Source: Methylobacterium nonmethylotrophicum
GTDB taxonomy: Bacteria; Pseudomonadota; Alphaproteobacteria; Rhizobiales; Beijerinckiaceae
Direction of reading: 5' to 3'
Assembly (NCBI RefSeq): GCF_004745635.1
Contig: NZ_SRLB01000008.1
Location: 228,551-292,550 of the forward strand
DNA: 64,000 nucleotides
Position 1 is the first letter of the stretch; each line of letters opens with the position of its first letter. The translations under genes were made by a program, and so were the position numbers. Shown here in pieces: positions 52,627 through 62,192 of this stretch. The notes beneath the pieces are model-generated. The model ran no database searches and was not told the DNA's origin. It saw only the letters and a program-made list of their open reading frames with translations.

Positions 52627-53643
52627 ATGCTCAAGCGCCGCCACCTCCTCGCCGCCCTCGCCGCCATCGCCCTCACGGGTCCTGCGCTCGACGGACCCGC
52701 CGGCGCTGCCGAGCCCGTGAAGGCGTCCTTGCGCCTGAAATGGCTGCCGCAGGCGCAGTTCGCCGGGTTCTACGTCGCCGTTCAGAAGGGCTACTACAAG
52801 GCCGAGGGGCTCGACCTGACGATCAACCCGGGCGGGCCGAACCTGCTCGCCGAGAACCTCGTCGCCACCGGCGCCGACACGTTCGGCCTCTCGGGCGGCA
52901 GCGACAGCGTCTTCGCCGCCCGCGACAAGGGCCTGCCGGTGGTCTGCATCGGCGTCTCGCACCAGGTCACCCCGTTCGTCTTCGTCACCCGCAAGGACGG
53001 GCCGGTGAAGGCGCTCCACGACGTCAAGGGCCGCACGGTCACGACGTGGTTCACCGGCGCCAACCACGTCCTCAACGCCATCCTGGCCAAGGAGGGCATC
53101 AAGCCCGACGAGGTGAAGATCCAGCCGCAGCAGGTCAGCGTCACCCCTTTCGTCGACGGCGCCGTCGACGTCGCGACGGCCACCTACTACAACGAACTCT
53201 ACGCCATCCAGAGCCGGATGGGTAAGGACACCTTGCGCACCTTCGTGGCCGAGGATTACGGCGTCACCTTCCCGCGCGACACCCTGATCGTGTCGGAATC
53301 GACCCTCAAGGAGAAGCCCGAGCTGGTGAAGGGCTTCCTGCGCGCCTCGATCCGCGGCTGGCGCGACGCCTTCGCCGACCCGAAGGCGGCCGTCGACACC
53401 GTGATGGCGATCGCCCCCACCCTCGACCGGGCGCACCAGGAGTTCATGCTCACGGAGGTCAAGCGCCTGATGCTGGCGGGCGCCGCCCGGGAGAAGGGCC
53501 TGTTCACGATCGACCCGGAGGCGCTCGCCAAGGCGCACGACCTCCTGCTCCAGGCCAAGGTGATCGGAAAGCCCGTCGACCTGAAGAGCGCCTTCGATCC
53601 GCGGCCCCTCGACGCCCTGTCCTCCGCGGACCGCCAGCTGTGA
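52627..53643 (+). CDS. NMT1/THI5-like ABC substrate-binding protein
   Basis: 338 aa with a signal peptide (RRHLLAALAAIALTGPALDG). The ThiY/NMT1-type fold starts ASLRLKWLPQAQFAGFYVAV and continues with GYYKAEGLDLTINPGGPNLL, then VKGRTVTTWFTGANHVLNAI. This family binds pyrimidines (HMP precursors), riboflavin or related heterocycles. It is followed by two permeases and preceded by the ATPase, giving a complete importer. A heterocyclic ligand is likely. Confidence 0.88.
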   Translation: MLKRRHLLAALAAIALTGPALDGPAGAAEPVKASLRLKWLPQAQFAGFYVAVQKGYYKAEGLDLTINPGGPNLLAENLVATGADTFGLSGGSDSVFAARDKGLPVVCIGVSHQVTPFVFVTRKDGPVKALHDVKGRTVTTWFTGANHVLNAILAKEGIKPDEVKIQPQQVSVTPFVDGAVDVATATYYNELYAIQSRMGKDTLRTFVAEDYGVTFPRDTLIVSESTLKEKPELVKGFLRASIRGWRDAFADPKAAVDTVMAIAPTLDRAHQEFMLTEVKRLMLAGAAREKGLFTIDPEALAKAHDLLLQAKVIGKPVDLKSAFDPRPLDALSSADRQL

Positions 53644-54440
53644 GCGCCGCCCCCGCCCTCGCGGCCTCGGCGCCGGCGGCCGGGCCCGGCCTGCTTGCCC
53701 GCCGGATCGGCGGACGGGTCGCCGTTCTGCTCGCCGTGGCGCTCGCCTGGGAGGGGCTGGTGCTCCTCCTCGGGATCCGGCCGTTCTACCTGCCCCGGCT
53801 CTCCGCCGTGCTGGCGGCGATCCTGGCGAGCCCCGGCGCCTATGCGTCGGGCTTCCTGCGCACGCTGGCCGAGACCCTGATCGGGTTCGTCGCGGGCGGC
53901 GCCTTCGGGGTGGCGGTCGCCGTCGCGTTCCTGCGGCTGCGCTCCTTGCGCGAGATGGTCTTCCCGCTCTTCGTCGTGTCGCAGACGATCCCCGTCATCG
54001 CCTTCGGGGCGCTGGTGGTGCTCTGGTTCGGCAACACGCTGATGGCGAAGGCGGTCATCGCCTTCTACCTCACCTTCTTCCCGGTCACCGTGAACGCGCT
54101 CATCGGCCTCGAATCGGTCGATCCGCGCCAGATCGCCCTGATGCGCAGCTTCGGCGCCTCGCCGCGCCAGATCCTCCTGCGCCTGCAGCTGCCGAGCGCC
54201 CTGCCGCAGACCTTCGTGGCGCTCAGGCTCGCCGCCTCGCTCAGCCTCGTCGGCGCCATCGTGGGCGAGTGGTTCGGCGACACGACGGGTCTCGGCGTGC
54301 TGCTGCTGCAGGCGATGTACAACGAGAACGTGGTGGCGATCTGGGCCGCGCTCCTGGTCGCGGCGCTGCTCGGCACCGGCTTCTACGCCGCGGTCGCGCT
54401 CCTCGAGCGCCGCGTCGTGTTCTGGGGGGCCGAGCAGTGA
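53640..54440 (+). CDS. ABC transporter permease (NitT/TauT type), first of a pair
   Basis: 266 aa from a GTG overlapping the binding-protein stop. About six TM helices; the EAA loop is MRSFGASPRQILLRLQLPSA. VSQTIPVIAFGALVVLWFGN is a typical core segment. It most likely heterodimerises with the next gene's product. Confidence 0.88.
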   Translation: MSAAPALAASAPAAGPGLLARRIGGRVAVLLAVALAWEGLVLLLGIRPFYLPRLSAVLAAILASPGAYASGFLRTLAETLIGFVAGGAFGVAVAVAFLRLRSLREMVFPLFVVSQTIPVIAFGALVVLWFGNTLMAKAVIAFYLTFFPVTVNALIGLESVDPRQIALMRSFGASPRQILLRLQLPSALPQTFVALRLAASLSLVGAIVGEWFGDTTGLGVLLLQAMYNENVVAIWAALLVAALLGTGFYAAVALLERRVVFWGAEQ

Positions 54441-55192
54441 CGGCGCAACGATCCCTCGCCGTGCAGCGCGGCGTCCTCGGGGCGCTCGTGCTGATCGGGC
54501 TGTGGGAAGGCGTCGCCCGCGGCTTCGCCCTGCCGGCCTACGTCCTGCCGGCGATGAGCGACGTGCTCCTCGGCGTGTGGGGCAAGCGCGCCATGCTGAC
54601 CGAGGCCGCCGCCTACACCCTGGCCGAGGCGCTCCTCGGCTACGCCCTCGGGGCGCTCGTCGGCATCGGGCTCGCCGTCGCGCTGATCCTGCTGCCGCGC
54701 GCCCGCGGCGTCGTGGTCACGGCGGTGACGGCGGTCAATTCGGTGCCGGTCGTCGCCTACTCGCCCCTGATCCTGCTCTGGTTCGGCATCGGCCTCGCCT
54801 CGAAGGTGGTGATGGTGGCGCTCGCCGTCAGCTTCACGCTCTTCCTCTCGACCCTTGCCGGCCTCGACCGGGTCGACCGCCGCAGCATCGACCTGATGCG
54901 CAGCTTCGGCGCCGGGCGCCTCGCCCTCCTGTGGCGCCTGCGCCTGCCCACCGCGCTGCCGCTGATCCTCGCGGGCCTACGGGTCTCGACGGTGCGCAGC
55001 ATCATCGTGGCGATCGTCACCGAGATGCTCGGCGCCTATGGCGGCCTCGGCTGGGTGATCTACCAGGCGGTGCTGCAGATCGACTTCGTGCAGGTGTGGT
55101 CGGCGATCGTCGTCGCCTCGGCGGCGAGCCTCCTGTTCTTCGGCCTCGTCGGCCTCGCGGAGCGCCGGCTGCTGTTCTGGAGGGCGTCATGA
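54437..55192 (+). CDS. ABC transporter permease (NitT/TauT type), second of a pair
   Basis: 251 aa from a GTG in a GTGA overlap with the first permease. About six TM helices; the EAA loop is MRSFGAGRLALLWRLRLPTA and the core is VNSVPVVAYSPLILLWFGIG. The two permeases share a layout but are clearly diverged. A pair of permeases with one ATPase and one ThiY-like receptor is less common than the single-permease ThiXYZ arrangement. Confidence 0.88.
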   Translation: MTAQRSLAVQRGVLGALVLIGLWEGVARGFALPAYVLPAMSDVLLGVWGKRAMLTEAAAYTLAEALLGYALGALVGIGLAVALILLPRARGVVVTAVTAVNSVPVVAYSPLILLWFGIGLASKVVMVALAVSFTLFLSTLAGLDRVDRRSIDLMRSFGAGRLALLWRLRLPTALPLILAGLRVSTVRSIIVAIVTEMLGAYGGLGWVIYQAVLQIDFVQVWSAIVVASAASLLFFGLVGLAERRLLFWRAS

Positions 55193-56475
55193 CCCGGCAG
55201 ATGCATCTCGGGCTGTTCCTCCTCGGCACCGGCAGCCACGTCGCCGGATGGCGCATGCCCGGCGCCGTCGACAGCTTCCAGGATTTCCCCGCCATCGCCG
55301 AGATCGCCCGCACCGCCGAGCGCGGCTGCTTCGATCTGATCTTCATCGGCGACAACCTCTACGCCGATCCGGCCGCGCACCCCTCCTACACCCTGCGCCT
55401 CGAGCCCCTGACGCTGCTCGCGGCGCTGGCTCCGCTCACCCGCCACATCGGGCTCGGCGCCACGGTCTCGACCACCTACAGCGATCCCTTCACGGTCGCC
55501 CGCGCCTTCGCCTCCCTCGACCACATCAGCGGCGGTCGCGCCGCCTGGAACGCCGTCACCACCGCGAGCCCGGCGACGGCGGCGAATTTCGGCACGGTCC
55601 ACCCGGACCACGCCCGGCGCTACGAGCGGGCCGGCGAGTTCCTCGACGTGGTGGCCGGCCTGTGGGACGGCTGGGCCGACGACGCGGTGGTCGCCGACCG
55701 GGGAAGCGGCCTCTACATCGACCCGGCCAAGGTCCGCGCCCTCGACCATGACGGCCCGTTCTTCACGGTCAAGGGCCCGCTCAATATCGGCCGCAGCCCG
55801 CAAGGCCGGCCGGTGGTGCTGCAGGCCGGCGGCTCGGAGGCCGGGCAGGACCTCGCCGCCCGCACCGCCGACGTGGTCTTCTCGGTGGTGCAGGACCTCG
55901 ACGAGGCCCGCGCCGCCTATGCGGGCCTGAAGGAGCGGCTTCCGGCCCACCGCCGGCGCCCGCAGGACGTCAGCGTGCTGCCCGGGGTGATGCCGGTGGT
56001 CGGCCGCACCGAGCGGGAGGCGTTCGACAAGCTGGCCGTGCTCCAGGGCTTCGTCGGCGACAGGAACGCGCTGGCGCTGCTCTCCGACCGGCTCGGGCAG
56101 GACATGTCGGCTTACGACCTCGACGGGCCGGTCCCGGACATCGCCCTCCCGGACAGCTACCACAGCTTCGCCCGGGTCATGCTGGCGAAGGCCCGCCGCG
56201 ACGGCATGACCCTGCGCGACCTCTACAACCTGACCGCCGCGGCCCGTGGCCACTGGGTCCTGTGCGGCTCGGCCGAGACCGTCGCCGACACGCTCCAGCA
56301 CTGGTTCGAGACCGGCGCCGCCGACGGCTTCAACGTGATGCCGCCCTACTTCCACGAGGGCTTCACCGACTTCGTCGACCTCGTGGTGCCGCTGCTGCAG
56401 GAGCGCGGGCTGTTTCGCCGGGACTATTCCGGTACGATGCTGCGCGATCACCTCGGCCTCGCCCGGGCGCGGTGA
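55189..56475 (+). CDS. LLM-class flavin-dependent monooxygenase (NtaA/SnaA/DszA group)
   Basis: 428 aa. Typical segments are MHLGLFLLGTGSHVAGWRMP, RGCFDLIFIGDNLYADPAAH, IGLGATVSTTYSDPFTVARA, SGGRAAWNAVTTASPATAAN and GRPVVLQAGGSEAGQDLAAR. This group uses reduced FMN from a separate reductase to oxygenate chelators, sulfur heterocycles or N-heterocycles. It overlaps the second permease stop (ATGA), so it is part of the import operon and probably attacks the imported compound. Its flavin reductase is not in the window. Confidence 0.9.
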   Translation: MTRQMHLGLFLLGTGSHVAGWRMPGAVDSFQDFPAIAEIARTAERGCFDLIFIGDNLYADPAAHPSYTLRLEPLTLLAALAPLTRHIGLGATVSTTYSDPFTVARAFASLDHISGGRAAWNAVTTASPATAANFGTVHPDHARRYERAGEFLDVVAGLWDGWADDAVVADRGSGLYIDPAKVRALDHDGPFFTVKGPLNIGRSPQGRPVVLQAGGSEAGQDLAARTADVVFSVVQDLDEARAAYAGLKERLPAHRRRPQDVSVLPGVMPVVGRTEREAFDKLAVLQGFVGDRNALALLSDRLGQDMSAYDLDGPVPDIALPDSYHSFARVMLAKARRDGMTLRDLYNLTAAARGHWVLCGSAETVADTLQHWFETGAADGFNVMPPYFHEGFTDFVDLVVPLLQERGLFRRDYSGTMLRDHLGLARAR

Positions 56476-57044
56476 GGCAGCCTCGGGGCCGATCGTCGGG
56501 CGCGTGGGCGCCCCTTCCGCCTGCCGGACGCCCTCCGCTTCACCCGATCCGATCCGGCGCGGGATCCCGCTTCCGTACGGGAGAGGGGAGACGCGCCTCA
56601 TCGTCGATCGGATCGCTCGATCATGGGGCCATTGGGCACCCGACCGGTGCGTTCCGGCCTTCCGTGGCGGGCCGCGCATCCGGGGCGACCGCCAGGGGAA
56701 CCGGCCTGCCGCGTGACGGCGCCGCCGCGCATGGCCGGGAGGAGCGTGACCCACACCGCCTGATGCGTGCGACGTGAGCAGGCGCGAGGACCGGGACGAT
56801 CCCGGATCCGACCGTTGAGGGATCCGAGCCACCCCGGCGACCACCGGATTGACGTTGTGACCGGCACAAGAACCGTGCCTCGACGCCCCCGCGGCGAGCC
56901 GGGCCGGAACGGTGTCGGACGGCCGAAATCGACCGGAAATTGATGGCCTCCGTGCACGATATTCGGACAGCCGCGACGGACCTCACTGTATTGTAAGCAG
57001 GTGCTCGATGCGATATGGGGAGCCTCCTAGGATTGGGGAGTGTC
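56476..57044. other. intergenic region before the polysaccharide genes
   Basis: About 570 bp without a supportable gene. Near 56562-56590 there is a degenerate relative of the CCCGTGCGGGAGAGGGG palindrome (ATCCCGCTTCCGTACGGGAG). From about 56930 the composition becomes less GC-rich. A weak promoter guess is TTGTAA near 56990 with GATATG near 57012, spacing only 15 bp, so confidence is low. Confidence 0.45.
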
Positions 57045-57596
57045 ATGGACGAGACGGACATCACTGAAAGCATACTAGAGAAAACATTGAAAACTCTGGA
57101 CGCATCAAACGCCCGCGCGATCGCCCTTGGTCGCCGCTATTTTGCGTTGCGCCAAGAGGTAATACAGCTTCAAGCAGAAATCGCCGCAACCCGTGAACAA
57201 CATGAACTCCTCAAGCGGCGGCCGCCAAGTATAATTTCCTATGTCGAGGCGGTCTGTAATGTAGGTTATTCGAGCGAAGATCAAGTAAAAATCAAGAGAG
57301 GTTCGGGAATTTCTATCGACGGCTGGGCATTTCTGGCAGATAAAGAAAAAAGCATAAAAAACATAAGCATCAAGGCGCGATCGAAGGGCGTCGAAGTTTT
57401 TGGCAATACGTCGACGCACGGCCGGGATGACGTTGCCAGCTACCACAAAAGACCAGACATCGGCCGGTGCGGTTTCCATAGCGAAATAGCTCCGAACGAC
57501 GGCTTTGGCGACAATGTCGATCTCTATGTCGAGATCACCGCGCACGACGACAGAATATATAAAAAAGTGCTATGTTCTGTCGGCATCCGTGATTAA
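57045..57596 (+). CDS. coiled-coil plus beta-domain protein in the polysaccharide locus
   Basis: 183 aa, not a recognised family. Residues about 5-65 are a predicted coiled coil (LEKTLKTLDASNARAIALGR, VIQLQAEIAATREQHELLKR). About 75-180 is a beta-rich part containing SGISIDGWAFLADKEKSI, HKRPDIGRCGFHSEI and YVEITAHDD; this GWA...RPDV...GF pattern resembles small beta-sandwich domains seen beside glycosyltransferases. GGGGAGTG precedes the ATG at 57045. The lower GC content and the 16-nt distance to the epimerase gene mark it as the first gene of the locus. Confidence 0.7.
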   Translation: MDETDITESILEKTLKTLDASNARAIALGRRYFALRQEVIQLQAEIAATREQHELLKRRPPSIISYVEAVCNVGYSSEDQVKIKRGSGISIDGWAFLADKEKSIKNISIKARSKGVEVFGNTSTHGRDDVASYHKRPDIGRCGFHSEIAPNDGFGDNVDLYVEITAHDDRIYKKVLCSVGIRD

Positions 57597-57612
57597 GTAA
57601 GGAGAGAGTTCG

Positions 57613-58686
57613 ATGGAGACCGTCGATCTGATAACCGGTGGAGCAGGCTTCATTGGGTGCGAGCTGATCAAGGATCGGTCTTGGCAAAACCGCCGAGTGA
57701 TTGCCGTCGATTCATTGCTTGAGCAGGTACACCCGAACGGCGCCAAGCCGGCGGCGTTTTCGGACAGTGCCGAGCTTGTCGTTGCGGATGTGAGGAACGG
57801 TCCATTCTGGAAGGAGTTTTTTTCGAAATACAAGCCAGGCAATCTGATTCATTTCGCGGCAGAGACCGGGACCGGCCAGTCCCTGACCGAGTCGGCTCGA
57901 CATGCGAGCGTCAACGTCACCGGCACCGCCGAGATGCTGGACGCCCTGACGGCGGCCGGTCACAAGCCTGATCACATTCTTCTTGCGTCCAGTCGTGCGG
58001 TCTACGGCGAAGGGGCATGGCGCGCGTCGGACGGAAGTGTATTCTATCCCAATAGACGTGACCATCAGCAGCTGGCGAATTCGCAATGGTCTTTCAAGGA
58101 CGCGCACGGGAAGGATGCCAAGCCCATTCCGCATTGCGCCCAGCAAATGCACCCATCGCCTTCAAGTGTGTACGGCGCAACAAAGCTCGCCCAAGAGCAT
58201 ATTATTTCCGCCTGGGCTAGCGCGAAAGATGTGCCGGTATCCATTCTTCGATTCCAGAACGTCTATGGGCCTGGTCAGTCGCCCTTCAATTCATATACGG
58301 GCATTATAACGTTATTTCATAGACAGGCCCGGGCGGGCAAAGTGATCGACGTCTATGAGGATGGCGAGATCGGTCGGGATTTCGTGTATGTGACTGACGT
58401 CATCGCGGCGTGTTCCGCGGCGCTCATCAAGCCTCCGAAAGCTGTGAGAACACTGGATGTGGGTTTCGGGAAGGCGACGACCATCCTCGAAGCTGCGCGG
58501 GTGATCGCGGCAAGCCACGGCGCTCCCGAACCGCACATCTCCGGAAAGTTCCGGGATGGTGACGTGCGGTGGGCCGTCAGCGATCCCGCGCCTCTGCTCA
58601 ACGACTTGAATGTTCATGCCAAAGTCGATTTTGCCGAGGGATCGAAGAGAGTATCGAACTGGCTGATCGACGAGGGATACATATGA
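57613..58686 (+). CDS. NAD-dependent nucleotide-sugar epimerase/dehydratase (dTDP-L-rhamnose 4-epimerase-like)
   Basis: 357 aa extended SDR. The NAD motif is LITGGAGFIG, and the catalytic YGATK gives Y187 and K191, preceded by ASSRAVYGEG with the active-site serines. RFQNVYGPGQSPFNSYTGII and DGEIGRDFVYVTDVI are the sugar-nucleotide-binding segments. The insertion with WSFKDAHGKDAKPIPHCAQQ recalls dTDP-L-rhamnose 4-epimerases. It should make a sugar donor for the glycosyltransferases that follow. Confidence 0.87.
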   Translation: METVDLITGGAGFIGCELIKDRSWQNRRVIAVDSLLEQVHPNGAKPAAFSDSAELVVADVRNGPFWKEFFSKYKPGNLIHFAAETGTGQSLTESARHASVNVTGTAEMLDALTAAGHKPDHILLASSRAVYGEGAWRASDGSVFYPNRRDHQQLANSQWSFKDAHGKDAKPIPHCAQQMHPSPSSVYGATKLAQEHIISAWASAKDVPVSILRFQNVYGPGQSPFNSYTGIITLFHRQARAGKVIDVYEDGEIGRDFVYVTDVIAACSAALIKPPKAVRTLDVGFGKATTILEAARVIAASHGAPEPHISGKFRDGDVRWAVSDPAPLLNDLNVHAKVDFAEGSKRVSNWLIDEGYI

Positions 58687-58762
58687 GCTCTCCCAGGACG
58701 GATTGAGGGCCTGAGGTAAGGATAAAATATATTTCCGACCAGCATGACATGTAGGCATCAAT

Positions 58763-60751
58763 ATGTTCCCCGCACATGAATCAAATCAACATTCCGAAAA
58801 GCCAGGCGGTACCGATCCGGAAAAGGCAAGCCAGCCGCAAGTTTCGGTGTTGATCTGGGCCCATCGTCAACCCGATCGGTGGCTTGAAACATTTCAATCG
58901 GCCTGTGCCCTCGACAACGTCAAGACAGTCGATTTTGTCGTACATCCCGATGATTCGTCGCCGCTTAAAAAATTCGTCAACGATAAATCGAGCATTTCGA
59001 AAAGCACCTCACTCAGTGAATCATGCAAGAAGATCATCGATGAAGGCGCGGAGCAGGTTCTCGTCATCATATGGCCCGTTGTATTAACGAAAGATGCGCT
59101 GCGATATGCATCCGAGTGGTTATGGAATGATCCGAGAATCGGCACCGTTTCGTTCTTGTCAAATGCAGCAGGCTATTTGAGCTTCCCCTACCGGAACACG
59201 GAGCATCCGGTTGGGCCTAACGGGCAGAACGAAGTCACTCTCACGAAGTTGTTTCGTTCGAAGCTGAGCAATCCGAGTCCCGTACCGATTCCGGTTTGCG
59301 AAGGCGCGGCCGTACTCATCAGTCGCTCCGCGCTCGTCGTGTCGGGCGATTTGAGCCATGACTCGAGCCATCACCCCCAGTTTGTCCTCGCGGAATTCTC
59401 GCTTCGAGCCTCGAAGCGGGGCTTCAATAATTTTCTCGATACGACGACCTTCGTGAACCGGCCTTGGGACTTGATTGGCCACGAGCCGACAATCTTGTCA
59501 AACCCCGATGCCCGTCATGCTCTTTACATGAAGCATCATTTTTTCCCTGGATTGCATGATTACGAGCGAAATGTCCATAACAGCGTCCTGGGTGTCGCGC
59601 TCGACAACGCACGCATCAAGCAAAACGGGCTCCGCATCCTGGTCGACGCGTCTGAACTCGGTCCCCAGCAGATGGGGACGCAAGTTGTCACGTTGTCGAT
59701 GAGCCTGGCGCTGGCGCAACACGAATCGGTTCAGAGCGTGATCGTGGCCGTGCCCGATCCACAAAATCTGCCGGTTTACGCCGAGGCCCTCCGCATGACG
59801 GAGAAAGTCTCGGTTATCGCCAGCGACAACTTGAACTTCTCGAATGCTCCCCATGTCGATATCATTCATCGACCGTACCAGCCGTCCCGCCAGATTCCCT
59901 GGGATCGGTGGCGGCAGATTTCGAAGCGCATCGTTATCACCATTCAAGATGTGATCGGATACAGGAACGGATCGTATTTCCGCAACTGGGAAGACTGGCA
60001 TTCCTACAGGTGGACGTTTCGCGATCAGATCGAAAAAACCGATGGCATATTCTGCATCAGCCGTGACGTGACCGAGGCGGTTCGGCAGGAACGTCTGCCC
60101 ATCGATTCGTCGCGCGTGTTCGTTGTTCCGAATGGCGTCGACCATCTCTCGACCAATTCGGTCACCGAGATACCGGGCGAGTTGATCGATCGGGGACTTG
60201 CATCCGCGCCTTTCATTTTGATTCTGGGCACGACTTACGCCCACAAGAATCGCGATCTCGGCGTTCGGGTCTGGCAAAAACTCGTCTCGAAGGGCCGCCG
60301 CATCTCGCTCGTCATGGCGGGCGCGAACGTCCCGTTCGGCACCAACCGTCTGGAAGAAGCCATCGCGGTGTCCGATCACCGGGATGTGGTCGTTCTGCCC
60401 GACGTCAAAGAGAAGGAGAGGAACTGGCTGCTGCAGCAGGCAAGCCTCGTCCTGTACCCGACCTCTGCTGAAGGGTTCGGGCTCGTTCCGTTCGAGGCGG
60501 CACAAATGAATTGCCCATGCTTGCATGTCTCGTTTGGTCCCCTGAAGGAGTTTCTGGGGAACAGCAATTTGCCCGGCAGCTATGATCTCGACGAGTTGGC
60601 GGCGGCAGCAGAACGTCTCTTGGATGATGGCGCCGCGCGACGGCAGAATATTGCGCGCGTCATGGCTACCAAGGACAAGCTGTCGTGGAAGGCTCATGCT
60701 GACACAGCCGTAGAGGCGTACCTGAGCATCATGGAGAACAATGCGAGATGA
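58763..60751 (+). CDS. glycosyltransferase with N-terminal GT2-like and C-terminal GT4 (GT-B) parts
   Basis: 662 aa. The N-terminal about 270 residues begin like a GT-A/GT2 domain (VSVLIWAHRQPDRWLETFQS) but without a clear DxD. The C-terminal part is a GT4-type GT-B fold: FILILGTTYAHKNRDLGVRV, DVVVLPDVKEKERNWLLQQA and YPTSAEGFGLVPFEAAQMNC, which carries the E-x7-E motif. It probably transfers a sugar from a nucleotide donor to a growing surface glycan. It overlaps the small coiled-coil gene (ATGA). Confidence 0.85.
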   Translation: MFPAHESNQHSEKPGGTDPEKASQPQVSVLIWAHRQPDRWLETFQSACALDNVKTVDFVVHPDDSSPLKKFVNDKSSISKSTSLSESCKKIIDEGAEQVLVIIWPVVLTKDALRYASEWLWNDPRIGTVSFLSNAAGYLSFPYRNTEHPVGPNGQNEVTLTKLFRSKLSNPSPVPIPVCEGAAVLISRSALVVSGDLSHDSSHHPQFVLAEFSLRASKRGFNNFLDTTTFVNRPWDLIGHEPTILSNPDARHALYMKHHFFPGLHDYERNVHNSVLGVALDNARIKQNGLRILVDASELGPQQMGTQVVTLSMSLALAQHESVQSVIVAVPDPQNLPVYAEALRMTEKVSVIASDNLNFSNAPHVDIIHRPYQPSRQIPWDRWRQISKRIVITIQDVIGYRNGSYFRNWEDWHSYRWTFRDQIEKTDGIFCISRDVTEAVRQERLPIDSSRVFVVPNGVDHLSTNSVTEIPGELIDRGLASAPFILILGTTYAHKNRDLGVRVWQKLVSKGRRISLVMAGANVPFGTNRLEEAIAVSDHRDVVVLPDVKEKERNWLLQQASLVLYPTSAEGFGLVPFEAAQMNCPCLHVSFGPLKEFLGNSNLPGSYDLDELAAAAERLLDDGAARRQNIARVMATKDKLSWKAHADTAVEAYLSIMENNAR

Positions 60752-60987
60752 ATGACCAAAGCCACAATCCAGTGATACGGGACGACATCCGTCAGCGGCA
60801 GGCCAGAATCGTAAGTGCCATAAATAGAATTTCATACGAGCAAGCAAAATCCGACACGAGCAACGCGAATGCGAGAATCGTGGGAATAACCCATGCCATC
60901 AGCGAAGTGTCCTCGCAGATACCGGCTCTGCGCCGTGAGCTGATGGAATTGCAGCAAACCCTCGCTGAGCTTAAGGAGTTCTCATGA
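60748..60987 (+). CDS. 79-aa coiled-coil protein between glycosyltransferases
   Basis: A small hydrophilic helical protein (VSAINRISYEQAKSDTSNAN; EVSSQIPALRRELMELQQTL) with heptad-like spacing. Its start overlaps the previous glycosyltransferase stop and its stop overlaps the next glycosyltransferase start, so it is translationally coupled on both sides. No family is recognised. A coupling or scaffolding role between the flanking enzymes, like the coiled-coil part of the protein at 57045, is a reasonable guess. Confidence 0.75.
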   Translation: MNDQSHNPVIRDDIRQRQARIVSAINRISYEQAKSDTSNANARIVGITHAISEVSSQIPALRRELMELQQTLAELKEFS

Positions 60988-62126
60988 AGCCCCGGGTCCT
61001 ACACGCCATAACGATATATAATGGGCGGGATTTCGTTCCGAAGGCGATTGATAGTGCGTTGCGCATAGACCAATCCGAGGCCGACATCGACGTCCTGGTT
61101 CTGGACGATGCGAGTCCCGAGCCCGGATTCAGCGAGATGATCGAGGACTATTGCAGGCAGCGCGGTGCCTTGTATTATCGCACGCCGCGCAATCTCGGGA
61201 TTCCGCGCAACGTGAATCTTGGATTGCTGACTGCGGTGCAAGAGGATTACGATTACGTCGTCATCAATAATTCGGATGTCATATTTCCCCGCAATCTCAT
61301 CAATTCGATGATCGGGCTGTTCACGGATCCGACCGTCGGATCGGTCACGGCCTGGTCGAACAACGTCTCGATCTACTCGATTCCCAACGCCGATCCAGAT
61401 CGGTACCTGAGCGCCCAGTCCACGGTCGATTTTATTTCAGACACTTTCCATGATGTATTCGGGGGCGAGGCGACCGACATACCGGCTGGAATTTCATTCT
61501 GCATCATGATACCTGCCGCCGTCATTCGCCAGGTTGGATTGATGGATCCGATATTTGGGCGAGGATACTGCGAAGAGACGGATTGGAGCCTGCGCAGTTT
61601 GAAGGCCGGCTATCGGATCTGCCTGGCGCCCGGCACCTTCGTCTACCACATGGGCCGGGGCTCGAATCTCGCGGCCGGGCTCGTCAGTGCACATCACACG
61701 ACGGTTCCCGAGAACGAAGCCGTCATCGATGTGCGCCACCCGGATTTTCGAAAGCAGGTGCTGAAATTCGAGGAAATCGGCACGCATTTCAAGTTGAAGG
61801 AGCAGGCAATCATCCGGCTCGTCGGCGAGGCTGCAAAAGTCTACGGGTATATGATTCAGACCGGCTGGTCGACGGATGTTCCGGATGTCGACGATGATAT
61901 GGTCAGAGTTCGCATATTGGATAACGATAAGCCATCGGTCGTCTATTCGTATCGTGGATTCGAGCATTCCGCCTATGTCACCGGAACCGATGTCACGGCG
62001 CAAATCGTCAGTCGGTTCGACGGTCTCAAGCCGCGCATCAACATGTATGATCCGAAGACGGATTCTGACAATGACGCCGGGACGAAATATTTTGAGTACG
62101 ACGTAAATTTCTGGGTTGAAAAGTAA
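60984..62126 (+). CDS. GT2-family glycosyltransferase
   Basis: 380 aa. GT-A fold: LHAITIYNGRDFVPKAIDSA, DIDVLVLDDASPEPGFSEMI, RTPRNLGIPRNVNLGL and YDYVVINNSDVIFPRNLINS, where the usual DDD/DxD is replaced by NNSD. FGRGYCEETDWSLRSLKAGY carries the ED catalytic motif of rhamnosyl-type GT2 enzymes, and the His in GTFVYHMGRGSN follows. About 130 C-terminal residues beyond the catalytic domain are beta-rich and unassigned. Likely adds a sugar to a surface polysaccharide. Confidence 0.87.
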   Translation: MKPRVLHAITIYNGRDFVPKAIDSALRIDQSEADIDVLVLDDASPEPGFSEMIEDYCRQRGALYYRTPRNLGIPRNVNLGLLTAVQEDYDYVVINNSDVIFPRNLINSMIGLFTDPTVGSVTAWSNNVSIYSIPNADPDRYLSAQSTVDFISDTFHDVFGGEATDIPAGISFCIMIPAAVIRQVGLMDPIFGRGYCEETDWSLRSLKAGYRICLAPGTFVYHMGRGSNLAAGLVSAHHTTVPENEAVIDVRHPDFRKQVLKFEEIGTHFKLKEQAIIRLVGEAAKVYGYMIQTGWSTDVPDVDDDMVRVRILDNDKPSVVYSYRGFEHSAYVTGTDVTAQIVSRFDGLKPRINMYDPKTDSDNDAGTKYFEYDVNFWVEK

Positions 62127-62164
62127 GAACCATGACGACCATCGGCGTGGTGTAGTAAGCGAAT

Positions 62165-62192
62165 GCGATTAGAATGTAAAAGTTCTAATCGC
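62165..62192 (+). terminator. 10-bp perfect hairpin after the glycosyltransferase gene
   Basis: GCGATTAGAA (62165-62174) and TTCTAATCGC (62183-62192) form a perfect stem with an 8-nt loop, 39 bp after the GT2 stop and about 95 bp before the phosphomannomutase start. No T-run follows. It may end the polysaccharide operon or be a regulatory palindrome for the next gene. Confidence 0.5.
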
